A program made the position numbers and the translations under genes. From Qipengyuania oceanensis (GTDB taxonomy: Bacteria; Pseudomonadota; Alphaproteobacteria; Sphingomonadales; Sphingomonadaceae), in the NCBI RefSeq assembly GCF_009827535.1, contig NZ_WTYN01000003.1, positions 61,001 to 125,000 of the forward strand: 64,000 nucleotides of DNA, read 5' to 3'. The notes below the pieces were generated by a model. That model made no database searches. It saw only the letters and a program-made list of their open reading frames with translations, and was not told the DNA's origin. Shown piece after piece: positions 6,857 to 16,997 of this stretch. Every line of letters starts with the position of its first letter. The stretch's first letter is position 1.

Positions 6857-7645
6857 ATGACCGATAGAATTCCTCCGTGGTCGCCATACGAAGGGCGGAC
6901 ATCATTGGTCTCTGATGGTCGCACTGCATTGACTGCTGCTTTCGCGGACGTGGTGCGTGTACGAGCGGGCTTCGCTTCCCATGAGCTGCCGGAAATATTT
7001 TCAGCTCCCGCTGATGATGGTGAGAATGACGCTGCTCGCGATCTTGTAAGGCACGATGCCGAACATATGACGCGAATGTTCGTAAATGGTCGCATAGCCA
7101 CTTTCGCGCGACCGCTGGGTGGTGGCGATGTCGTTGCCATTTCACCAACCGCTTGGGAAATCGACGACCCGCTTAACCGTTTCGCCACCGACGCATTGAA
7201 TCTCGATCACTGGTCGGAAATTGAGTCACCGCCCTCCCATCGTATCTTTATCGACCGACCACAATTCGACGAATGGCTAGCCGGGTTGAAACCGCTAGGC
7301 TTTCTAACCAGTCGCCAAGTCGAGGAGATCGTCGATCCACAGTTGCGCGCGCAACGAGCCGTCGCCGAGCGACGATGGAAAAGTGAGCTTCCGCAAAGCG
7401 CGAGCCTGGAATCTGATAAATCCTACAATAAGCAAGGCGCAGGTGATCCCCCAGGCGTGGGTCCGTTATTGCTTACCGTCAGCGAGGTAAGTGAACTGAT
7501 CGGTAGAAGTACTTCGACAATCTACGCCGACGTGAAAAAGGGAGCTTTTCCGGAAGGCATCAAACTGGGCTCAAGCACCAGGTGGAAGAAAACGGAAGTT
7601 CTGGCATGGATCGAAGAGCAGGCCGGGAAGCGCGGAGATCGTTAG
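6857..7645 (+). CDS. Protein with a C-terminal AlpA/excisionase-like helix-turn-helix
   Basis: 262 residues. The C-terminal 60 residues (LLTVSEVSELIGRSTSTIYA, then ALPEG-like FPEGIKLGSSTRWKKTEVLAWI) match the AlpA/MerR-like wHTH of phage excisionases and island regulators. The N-terminal 190 residues are unrecognised and not typical of AlpA, which is usually only about 70 residues. The stop overlaps the stop of the convergent integrase gene. In P4-type islands AlpA relatives control integrase expression or excision, so a role in island excision is plausible. The upstream gap 6571-6856 contains only the minus-operon promoter and no convincing gene. Confidence 0.7.
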   Translation: MTDRIPPWSPYEGRTSLVSDGRTALTAAFADVVRVRAGFASHELPEIFSAPADDGENDAARDLVRHDAEHMTRMFVNGRIATFARPLGGGDVVAISPTAWEIDDPLNRFATDALNLDHWSEIESPPSHRIFIDRPQFDEWLAGLKPLGFLTSRQVEEIVDPQLRAQRAVAERRWKSELPQSASLESDKSYNKQGAGDPPGVGPLLLTVSEVSELIGRSTSTIYADVKKGAFPEGIKLGSSTRWKKTEVLAWIEEQAGKRGDR

Positions 7646-8955
7646 CGCCGCTTGCGACGCGGACTATCAATAATTTCTTCGGGTGTGATAGCGCCTTCAA
7701 GAATCATGTCGGCCCAGCGCTGAGCGAGTTCTCGCCGGCGAGGCATATATGCGGCACGGTTGTAGCGAAGCTCGCTGGCGCTCATGCCCTTCGGCGTATG
7801 TGCGAGCATCAGATCGATAATCATGCGATCGGCGAGTAACCGCACATCGCTGCCAAGATCGCGCTCGGCCTGTTCGTTCATTATGGTTGAAAAGCTGGAG
7901 CGCCAGCCGTGTGGCACGTGCAGCCCCTTGTAACCTTCCCGGTTGTACAAATACCCGATAGCGTTCTCGCTGATCGGCTTGAGCCCCGATCGCGCACCCG
8001 GGAAGACGAATGGCGATCGTCCCGTCAACCAGCGGACTGCCCTAAGTGCTTCGACCGCTTGGGCGGAGAGCGGGACCGGGTGCTCAAAGGCTTCGTCGCT
8101 ACGAAGTTGAAGTTCCTGCTTAATTTTCTCAGCCGGCACCTTCCATAATGCCGTGCCGCTTTCCGAACTGCTGTCGCCCCAGTCGATACCGGTTATGTCT
8201 TCCCACTCCATGAAACGGACCATGCCGGGGCGCTGCGCCGTCAGCGCGAGTAGGCGACCTGCCAGACGATTGACCGGCGAAGCGCCAGCACGGTCGATGT
8301 CTCCTATCAGGGTCCGGATTTCGTCTATCTTCGTCAGGGCTGGGTATCGCTTCGATGGCGGTAACGGCTTCAGCGCATCATTGATATCGGTCGCGGGGTT
8401 TTCGAGCTTCGCGCCCTTTGCGTTGGCAAAGCGGTAGATGGCGGCCACACGCTGCTTGATGCGCCGGGCCGTCTCGATAGCCCCACGGTTTTCGATCTTG
8501 CGCAAGATCGACAACAATAAGGGCTTGTCGATTTCGTCCAGAGGCATTGCGCCTAGGTGAGGAAAGACATCGCGTTCTAAACTGGTGATTACATCGTTCG
8601 CGTGAACCGGTTTCCAGCGGTCAATCTGCAATGCATGCCATTCGCGGGCCACATTTTCGAACGACGCTGCCGGTTCGTTTTGGCCCACCAGCCGGTTACG
8701 CGTGGCCCTGTGCCGAGGGTCGCGGCCAGCGCGTAGAATTTTTTTCGCTTCGTCGCGCTTTTCACGAGCATCGGCCAAGGACAGTTCGGGGTAAGCACCT
8801 AGGGTAAGGAGGCGTTCTTTCTTGTCGAAACGGTATTTATAGCGCCAACTTTTATGTCCGCTCACTGCTATGTGCAGGTGCAAACCGCGGCTGTCGGCAA
8901 GCTTGTAAGCCTTTTCTCTCGCCGCAGCCGCTCGCACCGCCTTGTCCGTTAACAT
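7642..8955 (-). CDS. P4-type tyrosine recombinase/integrase
   Basis: 437 residues. The N-terminal DUF4102 arm-binding domain is seen in LTDKAVRAAAAREKAYKLAD and the ..GLHLHIAVSGHKSWRYKYR block; a core-binding domain with FENVAREWHALQ follows; the catalytic domain contains LTAQRPGMVRFMEWEDI (first Arg), VPHGWRSSFSTIMNE (H..R) and the ASELRYNRAAYMPRRRELAQ segment with the nucleophilic Tyr. The family integrates islands into tRNA 3' ends, and the tRNA-Ser gene lies 160 bp upstream in the same orientation. The ATG at 8955 is preferred over a TTG at 8991; a GGGGG element stands before it. Confidence 0.92.
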   Translation of the reverse strand: MLTDKAVRAAAAREKAYKLADSRGLHLHIAVSGHKSWRYKYRFDKKERLLTLGAYPELSLADAREKRDEAKKILRAGRDPRHRATRNRLVGQNEPAASFENVAREWHALQIDRWKPVHANDVITSLERDVFPHLGAMPLDEIDKPLLLSILRKIENRGAIETARRIKQRVAAIYRFANAKGAKLENPATDINDALKPLPPSKRYPALTKIDEIRTLIGDIDRAGASPVNRLAGRLLALTAQRPGMVRFMEWEDITGIDWGDSSSESGTALWKVPAEKIKQELQLRSDEAFEHPVPLSAQAVEALRAVRWLTGRSPFVFPGARSGLKPISENAIGYLYNREGYKGLHVPHGWRSSFSTIMNEQAERDLGSDVRLLADRMIIDLMLAHTPKGMSASELRYNRAAYMPRRRELAQRWADMILEGAITPEEIIDSPRRKRR

Positions 8956-8959
8956 CCGA

Positions 8960-9001
8960 TACCCCCAATACCTTCGGGCCGTTACCCCCAATTTACCCCC
9001 A
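8960..9001 (-). repeat. Three direct repeats TGGGGGTA upstream of the integrase
   Basis: On the minus strand TGGGGGTA occurs at 8960-8967, 8983-8990 and 8994-9001, two of them extended to TTGGGGGTA. They lie between the integrase start and the tRNA, where arm-type integrase sites or excisionase sites are expected. Function is inferred from position and repetition. Confidence 0.55.
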
Positions 9002-9114
9002 CCTTCGTTCGGCTAGGGATGGGCAACGCTGGACAATATAGGAGTCGGAAACGGCGGAAATGTAAAGCTTTCCGCACGAAATTGGAAAGGATTGAAAGGC
9101 CCTAAAAAGGCCGG

Positions 9115-9141
9115 TGGCGGAGACGGAGGGATTCGAACCCT
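9115..9141 (-). other. Presumed attachment site (att) in the tRNA 3' end
   Basis: P4-type integrases usually recombine within the T-arm to CCA segment of their tRNA. Here that segment is 9115-9141 and the integrase lies just downstream. The matching direct repeat is not in the window, so the exact core cannot be defined from this sequence. Confidence 0.45.
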
Positions 9142-9204
9142 CGATACCCTTACGAGTATGGTTCCTTAGCAGGGAACTGGTTTCAGCCACTCACCCACGT
9201 CTCC
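9115..9204 (-). tRNA. tRNA-Ser(GCU)
   Basis: A complete 90-nt serine tRNA. The acceptor stem GGAGACG (9198-9204) pairs with CGTCTCC, followed by discriminator G and an encoded CCA (9115-9117). The anticodon loop CTGCTAA carries GCT, which reads AGC/AGU. The long variable arm expected of tRNA-Ser is present (ACTCGTAAGGGT), and the T-loop is GGTTCGAATCC. The 3' end abuts the integrase side and is the presumed attachment site of the island. Confidence 0.97.
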
Positions 9205-9246
9205 GCATCGCATGCGCGTACCGCGCGGTGGCTTTGCGAGGGCGCG

Positions 9247-9274
9247 CTATAACGGGCGCGCAGGGTGCTCGCAA
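9247..9274 (-). promoter_or_regulatory. Candidate tRNA-Ser promoter
   Basis: On the minus strand TTGCGA (9269-9274) and TTATAG (9247-9252) are 16 bp apart, with the -10 about 43 bp before the mature tRNA 5' end, a sensible distance for a short leader. The rest of 9205-9475 shows no gene; it also serves as the upstream region of the EipA gene. Confidence 0.4.
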
Positions 9275-9475
9275 GTGCCAGTCTCCCCACATGGACACAC
9301 GGGCCGAAACCCCTTCCTTCTGCGACCACGCCGCCGCGCTTCGCCGCTGCATGGACTCGATTCGCCGCAAATCGGATTCGGTTCATCGCCGCGCAATTGC
9401 GAATGGCCGAGCCTGCGATTCTGTTGGTCGCGGATCGATCCGCACCGTCTGTTGCACCGGGCAGGGGAATTACGA

Positions 9476-10270
9476 ATGACATTGCGCCGCCACTTGAACT
9501 CGCTCGCCGCCGCGCTCGGCGTGGCTGCCTTGGCATGTGCTGCTCCCGCAGCGGCCCAGATGCAGACGATCGACCCCAATTCCCAGATCGATGCCGATCT
9601 CGAGCCTGGTTATCAGCCGGGCGCTCAGGACGATGGAGTCACCTATTCGCCGACCCCGCCGGTCGGCGCTTCGCAGGATGCACCTCTGCCGGCGACCGAT
9701 GCGCCCGACGCACCTGCCGCGCCTGCATGGTCGGACCCCGCGCCGAGTGCCGGGCAGGCGACGGTTACAGCTGCGGCCGAGGACGACACGGTCTATGCCG
9801 AGGACGACCTGATCGGAGCGGCCGAGGGCGTATTCGGCAAGGGTGCCGAGGGTGTCGCGCGGATGATCGAAAACCTGCTCGAGAAGCAGGGCAAGCCCAA
9901 TGCCTATATCGTCGGGCGCGAAGCGGGCGGCGCGTTCATTGTCGGAGCGCGCTACGGCTCGGGCACCCTGTTCCACAAGGTCGAAGGCCAGAAGCCGGTC
10001 TACTGGACCGGCCCGTCGATCGGTTTCGATGCCGGCGCCAACGCCGCCCAGACCTTCGTGCTGGTCTACAACCTCTACGACACCGACGAGCTTTACGAGC
10101 GCTATCCGGCCGGTGGCGGCGAGGCCTATGTCGTGGGCGGAATGACCGCGAGCTATTTGCGCAAGGGCGATGTCGTGCTGATCCCGATCCGCGTCGGCGC
10201 GGGTCTCAGGCTGGGCATCAACGCGGGCTACATGAAGTTCTCCAAGGAACAGCGCTGGCTGCCGTTCTGA
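9476..10270 (+). CDS. EipA/DUF1134 family envelope protein
   Basis: 264 residues. A signal peptide (LNSLAAALGVAALACAAPAAA, cleaved near residue 27) is followed by a low-complexity Pro/Ala/Asp linker to about residue 100 and then the DUF1134 domain: VARMIENLLEKQGKPNAYIV, GREAGGAFIVGARYGSGTL, WTGPSIGFDAGANAAQTFVL, and the C-terminal GINAGYMKFSKEQRW. The Brucella homologue EipA is a periplasmic beta-barrel protein needed for envelope integrity. Upstream frame extension to 9212 is rejected because the signal peptide and the AGGGGAA ribosome-binding site fix the ATG at 9476. Confidence 0.88.
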   Translation: MTLRRHLNSLAAALGVAALACAAPAAAQMQTIDPNSQIDADLEPGYQPGAQDDGVTYSPTPPVGASQDAPLPATDAPDAPAAPAWSDPAPSAGQATVTAAAEDDTVYAEDDLIGAAEGVFGKGAEGVARMIENLLEKQGKPNAYIVGREAGGAFIVGARYGSGTLFHKVEGQKPVYWTGPSIGFDAGANAAQTFVLVYNLYDTDELYERYPAGGGEAYVVGGMTASYLRKGDVVLIPIRVGAGLRLGINAGYMKFSKEQRWLPF

Positions 10271-10359
10271 CGGGGCAAGAATTACTGCCTGCCATCGCGC
10301 ACGGCCCACTTTGAAACCGGTTGCGGTAACTGCCCTGCGCAGGCAATAGCCCGCGCGTC

Positions 10360-11535
10360 ATGCTCAACACGCTCGCTCCCCAGCCGCCCGACGCGCTCCT
10401 TGCGCTGATCAAGCAATTCGAAGCCGACGACCGGTCCGACAAGATCGATCTAGGCGTCGGCGTCTATCGCACCGGCGAGGGCGATACCCCGGTGTTCGAC
10501 GCGATCAAGAAAGCCGAGCATCGCCTGCACGAGGAACAGACGTCCAAGGCCTACCTCGGCCCCGAAGGCGACATGGGCTTCGTGAATGCGCTGATGCCTT
10601 ACCTGTTCGGCAAGGATGCGACCCGCGGCGGGCGCATCTCCGGGATGCAGACGCCGGGTGGCACGGGAGCCGTTCGCCTGGCCCTGGCGCTGGCGCAGAA
10701 GGCGGGCGTCACCCGTGTCCACCTCGGCCTGCCCAGCTGGCCCAACCATGCGCAGATTCTCAAGGATCTCGGTCTGGAAACGGTCGGTTTCGACCATGCG
10801 AGCGCGGACGGCAGCGCGGATCTCGACGCGGTGCTCGCGGCGATCCGCGGCGCGCAGGCGGGCGATGCGGTGCTGCTGCACGCCTGTTGCCATAACCCGA
10901 CGGGCATAGACTACACCGACGAGCAGTGGGATCAGATCGCCGCAGCGCTGGCGGACAGCGAGGCGCTGCCCTTGATCGACATCGCCTATCAGGGCCTTGG
11001 CCGCGGGATGGAGGAGGACGCCTATGGAATGCGCGCGGTCCTCGCGGCGGTTCCCGAAGCGCTGATCGCGCAAAGCTGCGACAAGAACTTCGGCGTCTAT
11101 CGCGACCGCGTCGGCGCATTTTACGCGATGGCCGAGCAAGGCTCGCAGATCGACGCGATCATGTCGAATGCCGCCGCGCTCGCGCGTGCGAACTGGTCGA
11201 TGCCGCCCGATCACGGCGGCGCGACGGTGCGCATCATCCTGCGCGACGACGAGCTGACCGGGCTCTGGCTCGACGAGCTCGAAACGATGCGCGCGCGTCT
11301 CAACGAAGTTCGTGCGAAGCTGGCCGAAGCAGGGACCGCCGGATCTGTCGACCTGTCGCCGATCGGCAAGCAGAGCGGGCTGTTCTCCGTCCTGCCGCTC
11401 GCCAAGAGCCAGATCGAGACGCTGCGCGACGAGCATGCGATCTACATGGCCGGGTCGGGCCGGATCAACGTGGCCGGCCTGCACATGGGCAATATCGACA
11501 AGTTCGTCCAGGCGCTCGCATCCGTCACCAGCTGA
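10360..11535 (+). CDS. Aromatic amino acid aminotransferase (class I, PLP-dependent)
   Basis: 391 residues, normal for the AspC/TyrB branch. Landmarks are IDLGVGVYRTGEGDTPVFDA at the N-terminus, TPGGTGAVRLA (phosphate-binding), HNPTGIDYTDEQW, DIAYQGLGRGMEED (Asp207 and Tyr210 on the cofactor) and QSCDKNFGVYRDRVGA with the Schiff-base Lys242. A final arginine for the substrate carboxylate lies in GSGRINVAGL. It transfers the amino group between phenylalanine, tyrosine or aspartate and 2-oxoglutarate. The choice of aromatic over aspartate preference is by overall resemblance to TyrB and is not proven. It stands alone ahead of the TPP riboswitch. Confidence 0.88.
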   Translation: MLNTLAPQPPDALLALIKQFEADDRSDKIDLGVGVYRTGEGDTPVFDAIKKAEHRLHEEQTSKAYLGPEGDMGFVNALMPYLFGKDATRGGRISGMQTPGGTGAVRLALALAQKAGVTRVHLGLPSWPNHAQILKDLGLETVGFDHASADGSADLDAVLAAIRGAQAGDAVLLHACCHNPTGIDYTDEQWDQIAAALADSEALPLIDIAYQGLGRGMEEDAYGMRAVLAAVPEALIAQSCDKNFGVYRDRVGAFYAMAEQGSQIDAIMSNAAALARANWSMPPDHGGATVRIILRDDELTGLWLDELETMRARLNEVRAKLAEAGTAGSVDLSPIGKQSGLFSVLPLAKSQIETLRDEHAIYMAGSGRINVAGLHMGNIDKFVQALASVTS

Positions 11536-11599
11536 ATTCGGGCGCCGGGGGCCGTGCCGGCTTTACCTCGCGGGTCGACCGGCCTACATTGCTGTCATC

Positions 11600-13652
<2,053 letters not shown>

Positions 13653-13878
13653 CGGGGCATCGCCCAGGAGAAACGGCCTTCGGGCGGCCACCGTTTAAGT
13701 GGCTGCCGGAGAGGTGCTGGGCATGATGGGTGGCCCGGTCGAACGCTGTTACGTGCGGGGGCCCTTCCTCTCTTGCGAAACGCGCCAACCCGGTGCCGTT
13801 CGGTGCCACCGCCCCGGCCTCGACCGGCTCCCGTGCTTGCTTGCCGCCGACACAGAAAGCGCTCGCTGGTCGGCACCG

Positions 13879-14451
13879 CTAGCCGGCGACCGGTTGCTGT
13901 GTCAGTCGCACCAGCGACCAGTCGTAGCCCAGCTCCTTCACGCGCTGTTCGAGCAGGGTGCGCGTCGCAGCGTCGGGCTGCGCCTCGCGGGTCAGCATCC
14001 ACAGATAGCGCCCGCTCGGCTCGCCGACGATCGACCAATCATACAGGCCGTCCGCGCCTTCCGGCCCGCGATCGAGCACCCAGTAATCGCCGTAGAAAGG
14101 ACCGAAGAAGCTGACCTTGAGTTTCGCGCCCGCGCTGTCCTCGACGATCTTGGCCTTGCCGGTCGACTGGTCGAATTCGCCGTCGAGGCTGCCCTTGTAG
14201 CAGGAATTGACGACCTTGATCGTGCCGTCGTCGCGCATCGAATACTCTGCGGTCACGCCTTCGCAGCCCTTCTGGAAAGGCGCTTCGTAGCGGCCGTATT
14301 CGTACCATTTGCCGAGATAGGCCGTGGTCGAAACGGGTTTCGCAGGGTTGGGCACGGCGGTGTTGCCGACCGGTCCCGGCGTGCCGACACAGGCGGCGGT
14401 GGACAGGGCCAGCGGTATGGCGGCGAGTGCGGCGAGAAGTTTGCCATTCAT
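13879..14451 (-). CDS. Lipocalin family lipoprotein (Blc-like)
   Basis: 190 residues from the ATG at 14451. A lipoprotein signal (MNGKLLAALAAIPLALSTAAC, lipid-modified Cys21) is followed by the lipocalin signature YLGKWYEYGRYEAPFQKGCE (G-x-W) and beta-strands ending in DYWVLDRG and RYLWMLTRE, as in E. coli Blc, an outer-membrane lipoprotein binding lysophospholipids or fatty acids. The longer frame to 14502 is rejected because it would bury the signal peptide. The 13653-13878 gap before it holds no gene; a weak imperfect hairpin lies near 13671-13697 without a T-run. Confidence 0.85.
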   Translation of the reverse strand: MNGKLLAALAAIPLALSTAACVGTPGPVGNTAVPNPAKPVSTTAYLGKWYEYGRYEAPFQKGCEGVTAEYSMRDDGTIKVVNSCYKGSLDGEFDQSTGKAKIVEDSAGAKLKVSFFGPFYGDYWVLDRGPEGADGLYDWSIVGEPSGRYLWMLTREAQPDAATRTLLEQRVKELGYDWSLVRLTQQPVAG

Positions 14452-14531
14452 GGCCCGCTCAACCCGCGCAAGGCCGGCCGGTTCCGCATCTTCCCGGCGC
14501 ACTGCGAGCGGCTTGGTGCTATGGTCCGGGC

Positions 14532-15092
14532 GTGAGCGAATATCTCCTCTTCTTCGCCCTCGTCCTCGGGCTGAACCTGCTGCCGGCCTTCGGGCCGCCG
14601 ACCTGGGCGATCATCGCGCTCTACGCGTTCGAAGGCGACCTCGAGCTAGTCCCGCTGGTGGGCCTCGGCGCGCTGGCGGCGGCGAGCGGGCGCTTCCTCC
14701 TCGCCCACGCGACCCGCGCGCTGGGAACGCGTTTCCTCTCGGAACGGATCAAGCGCAATCTCGATGCGGCGCGCGATGTGCTGGAGCAACGCCGCCGCAA
14801 CGGCCTGCTCATGCTCGGCCTCTTCGCGCTCTCGCCGGTGCCGTCGGCGCAACTGTTCGAGGCCGCGGGCCTTGCACGCCTGCGCCTGCTGCCCTTCACC
14901 GCCGCCTTCTTTGCCGGACGAGTGGTGAGCTACACGATCTACGGCCTCACCGCGAAGTCGATCGGCTCGACCAGCATGGGCGAGGTGCTGCGCGAGGGGA
15001 TCAGCAGCCCGCTGGGTATCGCCGTGCAGGTCGCCATGCTCGGGGCACTGGTGCTGCTGGCGCGGGTCGACTGGAGCAAGCGGCTGGGGTGA
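14532..15092 (+). CDS. Small multi-pass membrane protein
   Basis: 186 residues starting at a GTG (VSEYLLFFALVLGLNLLPAF). Four to five hydrophobic segments are seen: residues 4-22, 28-50 with PTWAIIALYAF, about 100-120, 130-155 with TAAFFAGRVVSYTIYG, and 160-180. The pattern with ALSPVPSAQLFEAAGL resembles small VTT/DedA-type or SNARE-associated-like membrane proteins, but I do not assign a family. It is divergent from the lipocalin gene. The frame continues into none of the downstream defence genes. Confidence 0.65.
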   Translation: MSEYLLFFALVLGLNLLPAFGPPTWAIIALYAFEGDLELVPLVGLGALAAASGRFLLAHATRALGTRFLSERIKRNLDAARDVLEQRRRNGLLMLGLFALSPVPSAQLFEAAGLARLRLLPFTAAFFAGRVVSYTIYGLTAKSIGSTSMGEVLREGISSPLGIAVQVAMLGALVLLARVDWSKRLG

Positions 15093-15101
15093 GGCGAGGG
15101 C

Positions 15102-15253
15102 TTGCCGAGACGCGATTTCGCGGCGAGCAGTATGGCGAGAACATCAAGCGCGAGACCTTAGCCGAAAAGGCCGCGGAAGCGGAGAAAGGTATGGAGGAGA
15201 TGAGCGAGGTTTATCGCGAGAAGGGCGAGAAGTTGTATTTGCCGGAGGAATAG
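15102..15253 (+). pseudogene. Remnant resembling the 3' end of thiC
   Basis: The frame ending in TAG at 15251-15253 encodes a tail with EAEKGMEEMSEVYREKGEKL. The resident ThiC ends in [20 protein letters not shown]: about half of these residues are identical at the same spacing, and both are the last residues before the stop region. No ribosome-binding site or upstream domain exists, so this looks like a broken copy of a diverged thiC 3' end. It lies just left of the TIR-caspase module. Homology is judged by eye on a short stretch. Confidence 0.6.
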
Positions 15254-15255
15254 TC

Positions 15256-15285
15256 TTGACAACTATCAGTGTAGCCCCATCTCCA
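15256..15285 (+). promoter_or_regulatory. Candidate promoter of the TIR-caspase module
   Basis: A consensus -35 TTGACA lies at 15256-15261, directly after the thiC-like remnant. The -10 is poor (ATCTCC or CATCTC at 16-17 bp spacing), so expression may be weak or activator-dependent. A ribosome-binding site AGGGAGA precedes the ATG at 15308. Confidence 0.4.
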
Positions 15286-15307
15286 TCCAGTTTCAGGGAG
15301 ATATATT

Positions 15308-15679
15308 ATGGCAGATAGAAAAACGATCTTCGTGGCCTTCGCGATGAAAGACAAAGCGCAGCGCGACCTGTTGAGGGGACAGTCACTCAATACTGATTGC
15401 CCTTTCGAGTATATCGATATGTCGGTTAAGGAGCCCTACGACAAGGATTGGAAAGAGCGCGTGGCCACCCGCATTCGCCGCTCTGATGGCGTTATCGCTC
15501 TGATAAGTGAGAATTCGCTAGCATCAAGCGGCCAGAAGTGGGAAATTTCATGTGCCAAGGGCGAGGGTGTGCCGCTCCGGGGTTTTTGGGCCTACACAAA
15601 TGACCGAACGAATGTAGAAGGCGTGAACACAAAGGTGTGGACCTGGGACAACATAACCGCCTTTATCGATTCGCTCTGA
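15308..15679 (+). CDS. TIR-like (ThsB-type, DUF1863) domain protein
   Basis: 123 residues, a single domain. It begins [18 protein letters not shown] (first TIR strand), has [20 protein letters not shown] and the [18 protein letters not shown] strand-loop, and [20 protein letters not shown] with Glu79 at the position of the catalytic TIR glutamate. This is the ThsB branch that converts NAD+ to a cyclic ADP-ribose-type signal after phage recognition. The caspase-like gene starts 7 bp downstream. Codon and base use is more AT-rich than in neighbouring core genes, consistent with transfer. Confidence 0.82.
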   Translation: MADRKTIFVAFAMKDKAQRDLLRGQSLNTDCPFEYIDMSVKEPYDKDWKERVATRIRRSDGVIALISENSLASSGQKWEISCAKGEGVPLRGFWAYTNDRTNVEGVNTKVWTWDNITAFIDSL

Positions 15680-15686
15680 GGCAAAT

Positions 15687-16673
15687 ATGCGTCGGGCCCT
15701 CGTAGTAGGAATTGATCATTATCAATACTTATCACCGCTATTCGGTGCGGTGAACGACGCCTATTCTATTAAAGCGATGTTGGACCGCCATGCTGACGGT
15801 TCGATTAACTTTCAGACGAATCTTTTGGTTGGAACCGATCAAAAGGATGTATTATCTCGTCACCAAACAAAGGAAGCAATTCGAGAACTCTTCGCGGGTA
15901 AGGGCGAGGTCGCGTTCCTGTATTTTGCTGGGCACGGATATATAGAAGCGACTGGCGGCTATTTATGCGCTGGTGATTGTAAGACTGGCGACGATGGCGT
16001 TTCTTTGTCTGAAATTTTGATTTTAGCGAACAAGTCCAAGTTTCTCAACCGTGTTATCGTTCTCGATAGCTGTCATAGCGGAATTGCTGGCGATCACCCG
16101 GCACAGCCTGCAATGACTGAAATCGCAGACGGCGTGACAATATTAACTGCCTCGACCGCCGAGCAGTACGCGCAGGAAGAGAATGGCCAAGGTATCTTCA
16201 CTAATCTGATGGTAGACGCTCTTGGTGGGGCAGCTGCAAATCTCGTGGGAGATGTAACGCCCGGCGGCGTGTATGCGCATGTCGACCAATCATTAGGGAC
16301 TTGGGGCCAGAGACCCGTTTTCAAAACGAATGTTGAGCGGTTCATATCGCTCCGTAAAGTTAGACCTCAGATCCACGTTGAGCATCTACGAAGAATCTCT
16401 GAGTTTTTCCCTGAACCGGATTTTGAATTTGCACTCGATCCATCATTCGAACCTGAGCGCCCAGAATTCAAATCGGCGGACGCGCCGGATCTACCCGCAC
16501 CGTGTTCCGAGAATAATGCTATCTTTGCGATATTGCAGGACTTTAATCGGGTTGGTCTACTTGTGCCGGATGGCGCACCACACATGTGGCACGCAGCAAT
16601 GCAAAGCAAAAGCGTCCGGCTAACAGCCCTCGGTGAGCATTACCGCCGCCTCGCCTCTAAAGGCCTGATATAG
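15687..16673 (+). CDS. Caspase-like (C14) protease with C-terminal sensor-like domain
   Basis: 328 residues. The caspase fold is marked by [33 protein letters not shown] (catalytic His83) and [13 protein letters not shown] (catalytic Cys129), followed by the [13 protein letters not shown] strand. Residues 225-328 form a separate domain with [19 protein letters not shown] and a conserved C-terminal [15 protein letters not shown], which may bind the signal or the RyR partner. Published TIR plus caspase defence systems (a Thoeris branch) use a TIR product to activate such a protease and kill the infected cell. The RyR gene follows after 4 bp. Confidence 0.85.
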   Translation: MRRALVVGIDHYQYLSPLFGAVNDAYSIKAMLDRHADGSINFQTNLLVGTDQKDVLSRHQTKEAIRELFAGKGEVAFLYFAGHGYIEATGGYLCAGDCKTGDDGVSLSEILILANKSKFLNRVIVLDSCHSGIAGDHPAQPAMTEIADGVTILTASTAEQYAQEENGQGIFTNLMVDALGGAAANLVGDVTPGGVYAHVDQSLGTWGQRPVFKTNVERFISLRKVRPQIHVEHLRRISEFFPEPDFEFALDPSFEPERPEFKSADAPDLPAPCSENNAIFAILQDFNRVGLLVPDGAPHMWHAAMQSKSVRLTALGEHYRRLASKGLI

Positions 16674-16677
16674 AGCG

Positions 16678-16944
16678 ATGACCGAAGTAGCTTTCCATAA
16701 TAACGAAGATCGCTTGCTTTTGGAGGAATTGGCAAGCTTAGAGCACGAGCGATGGGCGCATTGGCAAAAATATCTTCACGAACAGTGCGAACGAATGTCA
16801 GACGGGTCACTCAGGATTCCTTCGCATCTAGTGAACAAATGGGAATTGCAAATTGCAACACCCTATGAGGACTTAAGTGAGAAGGAGAAAGAAAGCGATC
16901 GGGACCAAGTCAGGCGATACTTACCGCTCATTTTGGATCGTTAG
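16678..16944 (+). CDS. RyR-domain small protein
   Basis: 88 residues. LASLEHERWAHWQKYLHEQC followed by DGSLRIPSHLVNKW, then ATPYEDLSEKEKESDRDQV and RRYLPLI, matches the RyR domain (EH-x-x-W near the start and the L-x-x-x-E-K-x-x-D-R-x-x-V helix). RyR domains occur in ryanodine receptors and, in bacteria, beside TIR and nucleotide-signalling proteins, where a ligand-sensing role has been proposed. As the third gene in the module it could sense the TIR product or tune the caspase. Its function is not known. Confidence 0.75.
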   Translation: MTEVAFHNNEDRLLLEELASLEHERWAHWQKYLHEQCERMSDGSLRIPSHLVNKWELQIATPYEDLSEKEKESDRDQVRRYLPLILDR

Positions 16945-16997
16945 CCTGTTAGCAATTCCCTGAAACAACATTCGAGTAATTTTGGGGACACAATACT

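Larger units (their letters stand above)
1..9204. mobile_element. Genomic island (partial) inserted at the 3' end of tRNA-Ser(GCU)
   Basis: The island is delimited on the right by a tRNA-Ser gene whose 3' end faces a tyrosine integrase reading in the same direction, the classic layout of tRNA-targeting islands. Its cargo (DUF2971, MazG, UDG-like, thymidylate-synthase-like, papain-like peptidase, ImmA/IrrE, XRE, AlpA-like) is accessory in character. I found no second copy of the tRNA 3' end inside the window, so the distal attachment site must lie left of position 1. The boundary at 9115 is inferred from the integrase-tRNA arrangement; the island nature is well supported, its total length is unknown. 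Confidence 0.75.
15308..16944 (+). other. TIR-caspase-RyR defence module (Thoeris-like)
   Basis: Three same-strand genes with 7-bp and 4-bp gaps, more AT-rich than both flanks and bordered by gene remnants on each side. The pairing of a ThsB-like TIR protein with a caspase-like protease matches reported TIR-activated caspase immunity. The extra RyR gene is the unusual part. Confidence 0.78.

Noticed and set aside
6582..6860. A 92-residue plus-strand frame between the ACP-like and AlpA genes
   Set aside because: It covers the minus-operon promoter and palindrome, has no domain, and its composition is not gene-like.
15250..15300. A possible extension of the thiC-like remnant into a full gene
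   Set aside because: No upstream ThiC core is present in any frame; only the short C-terminal part matches.
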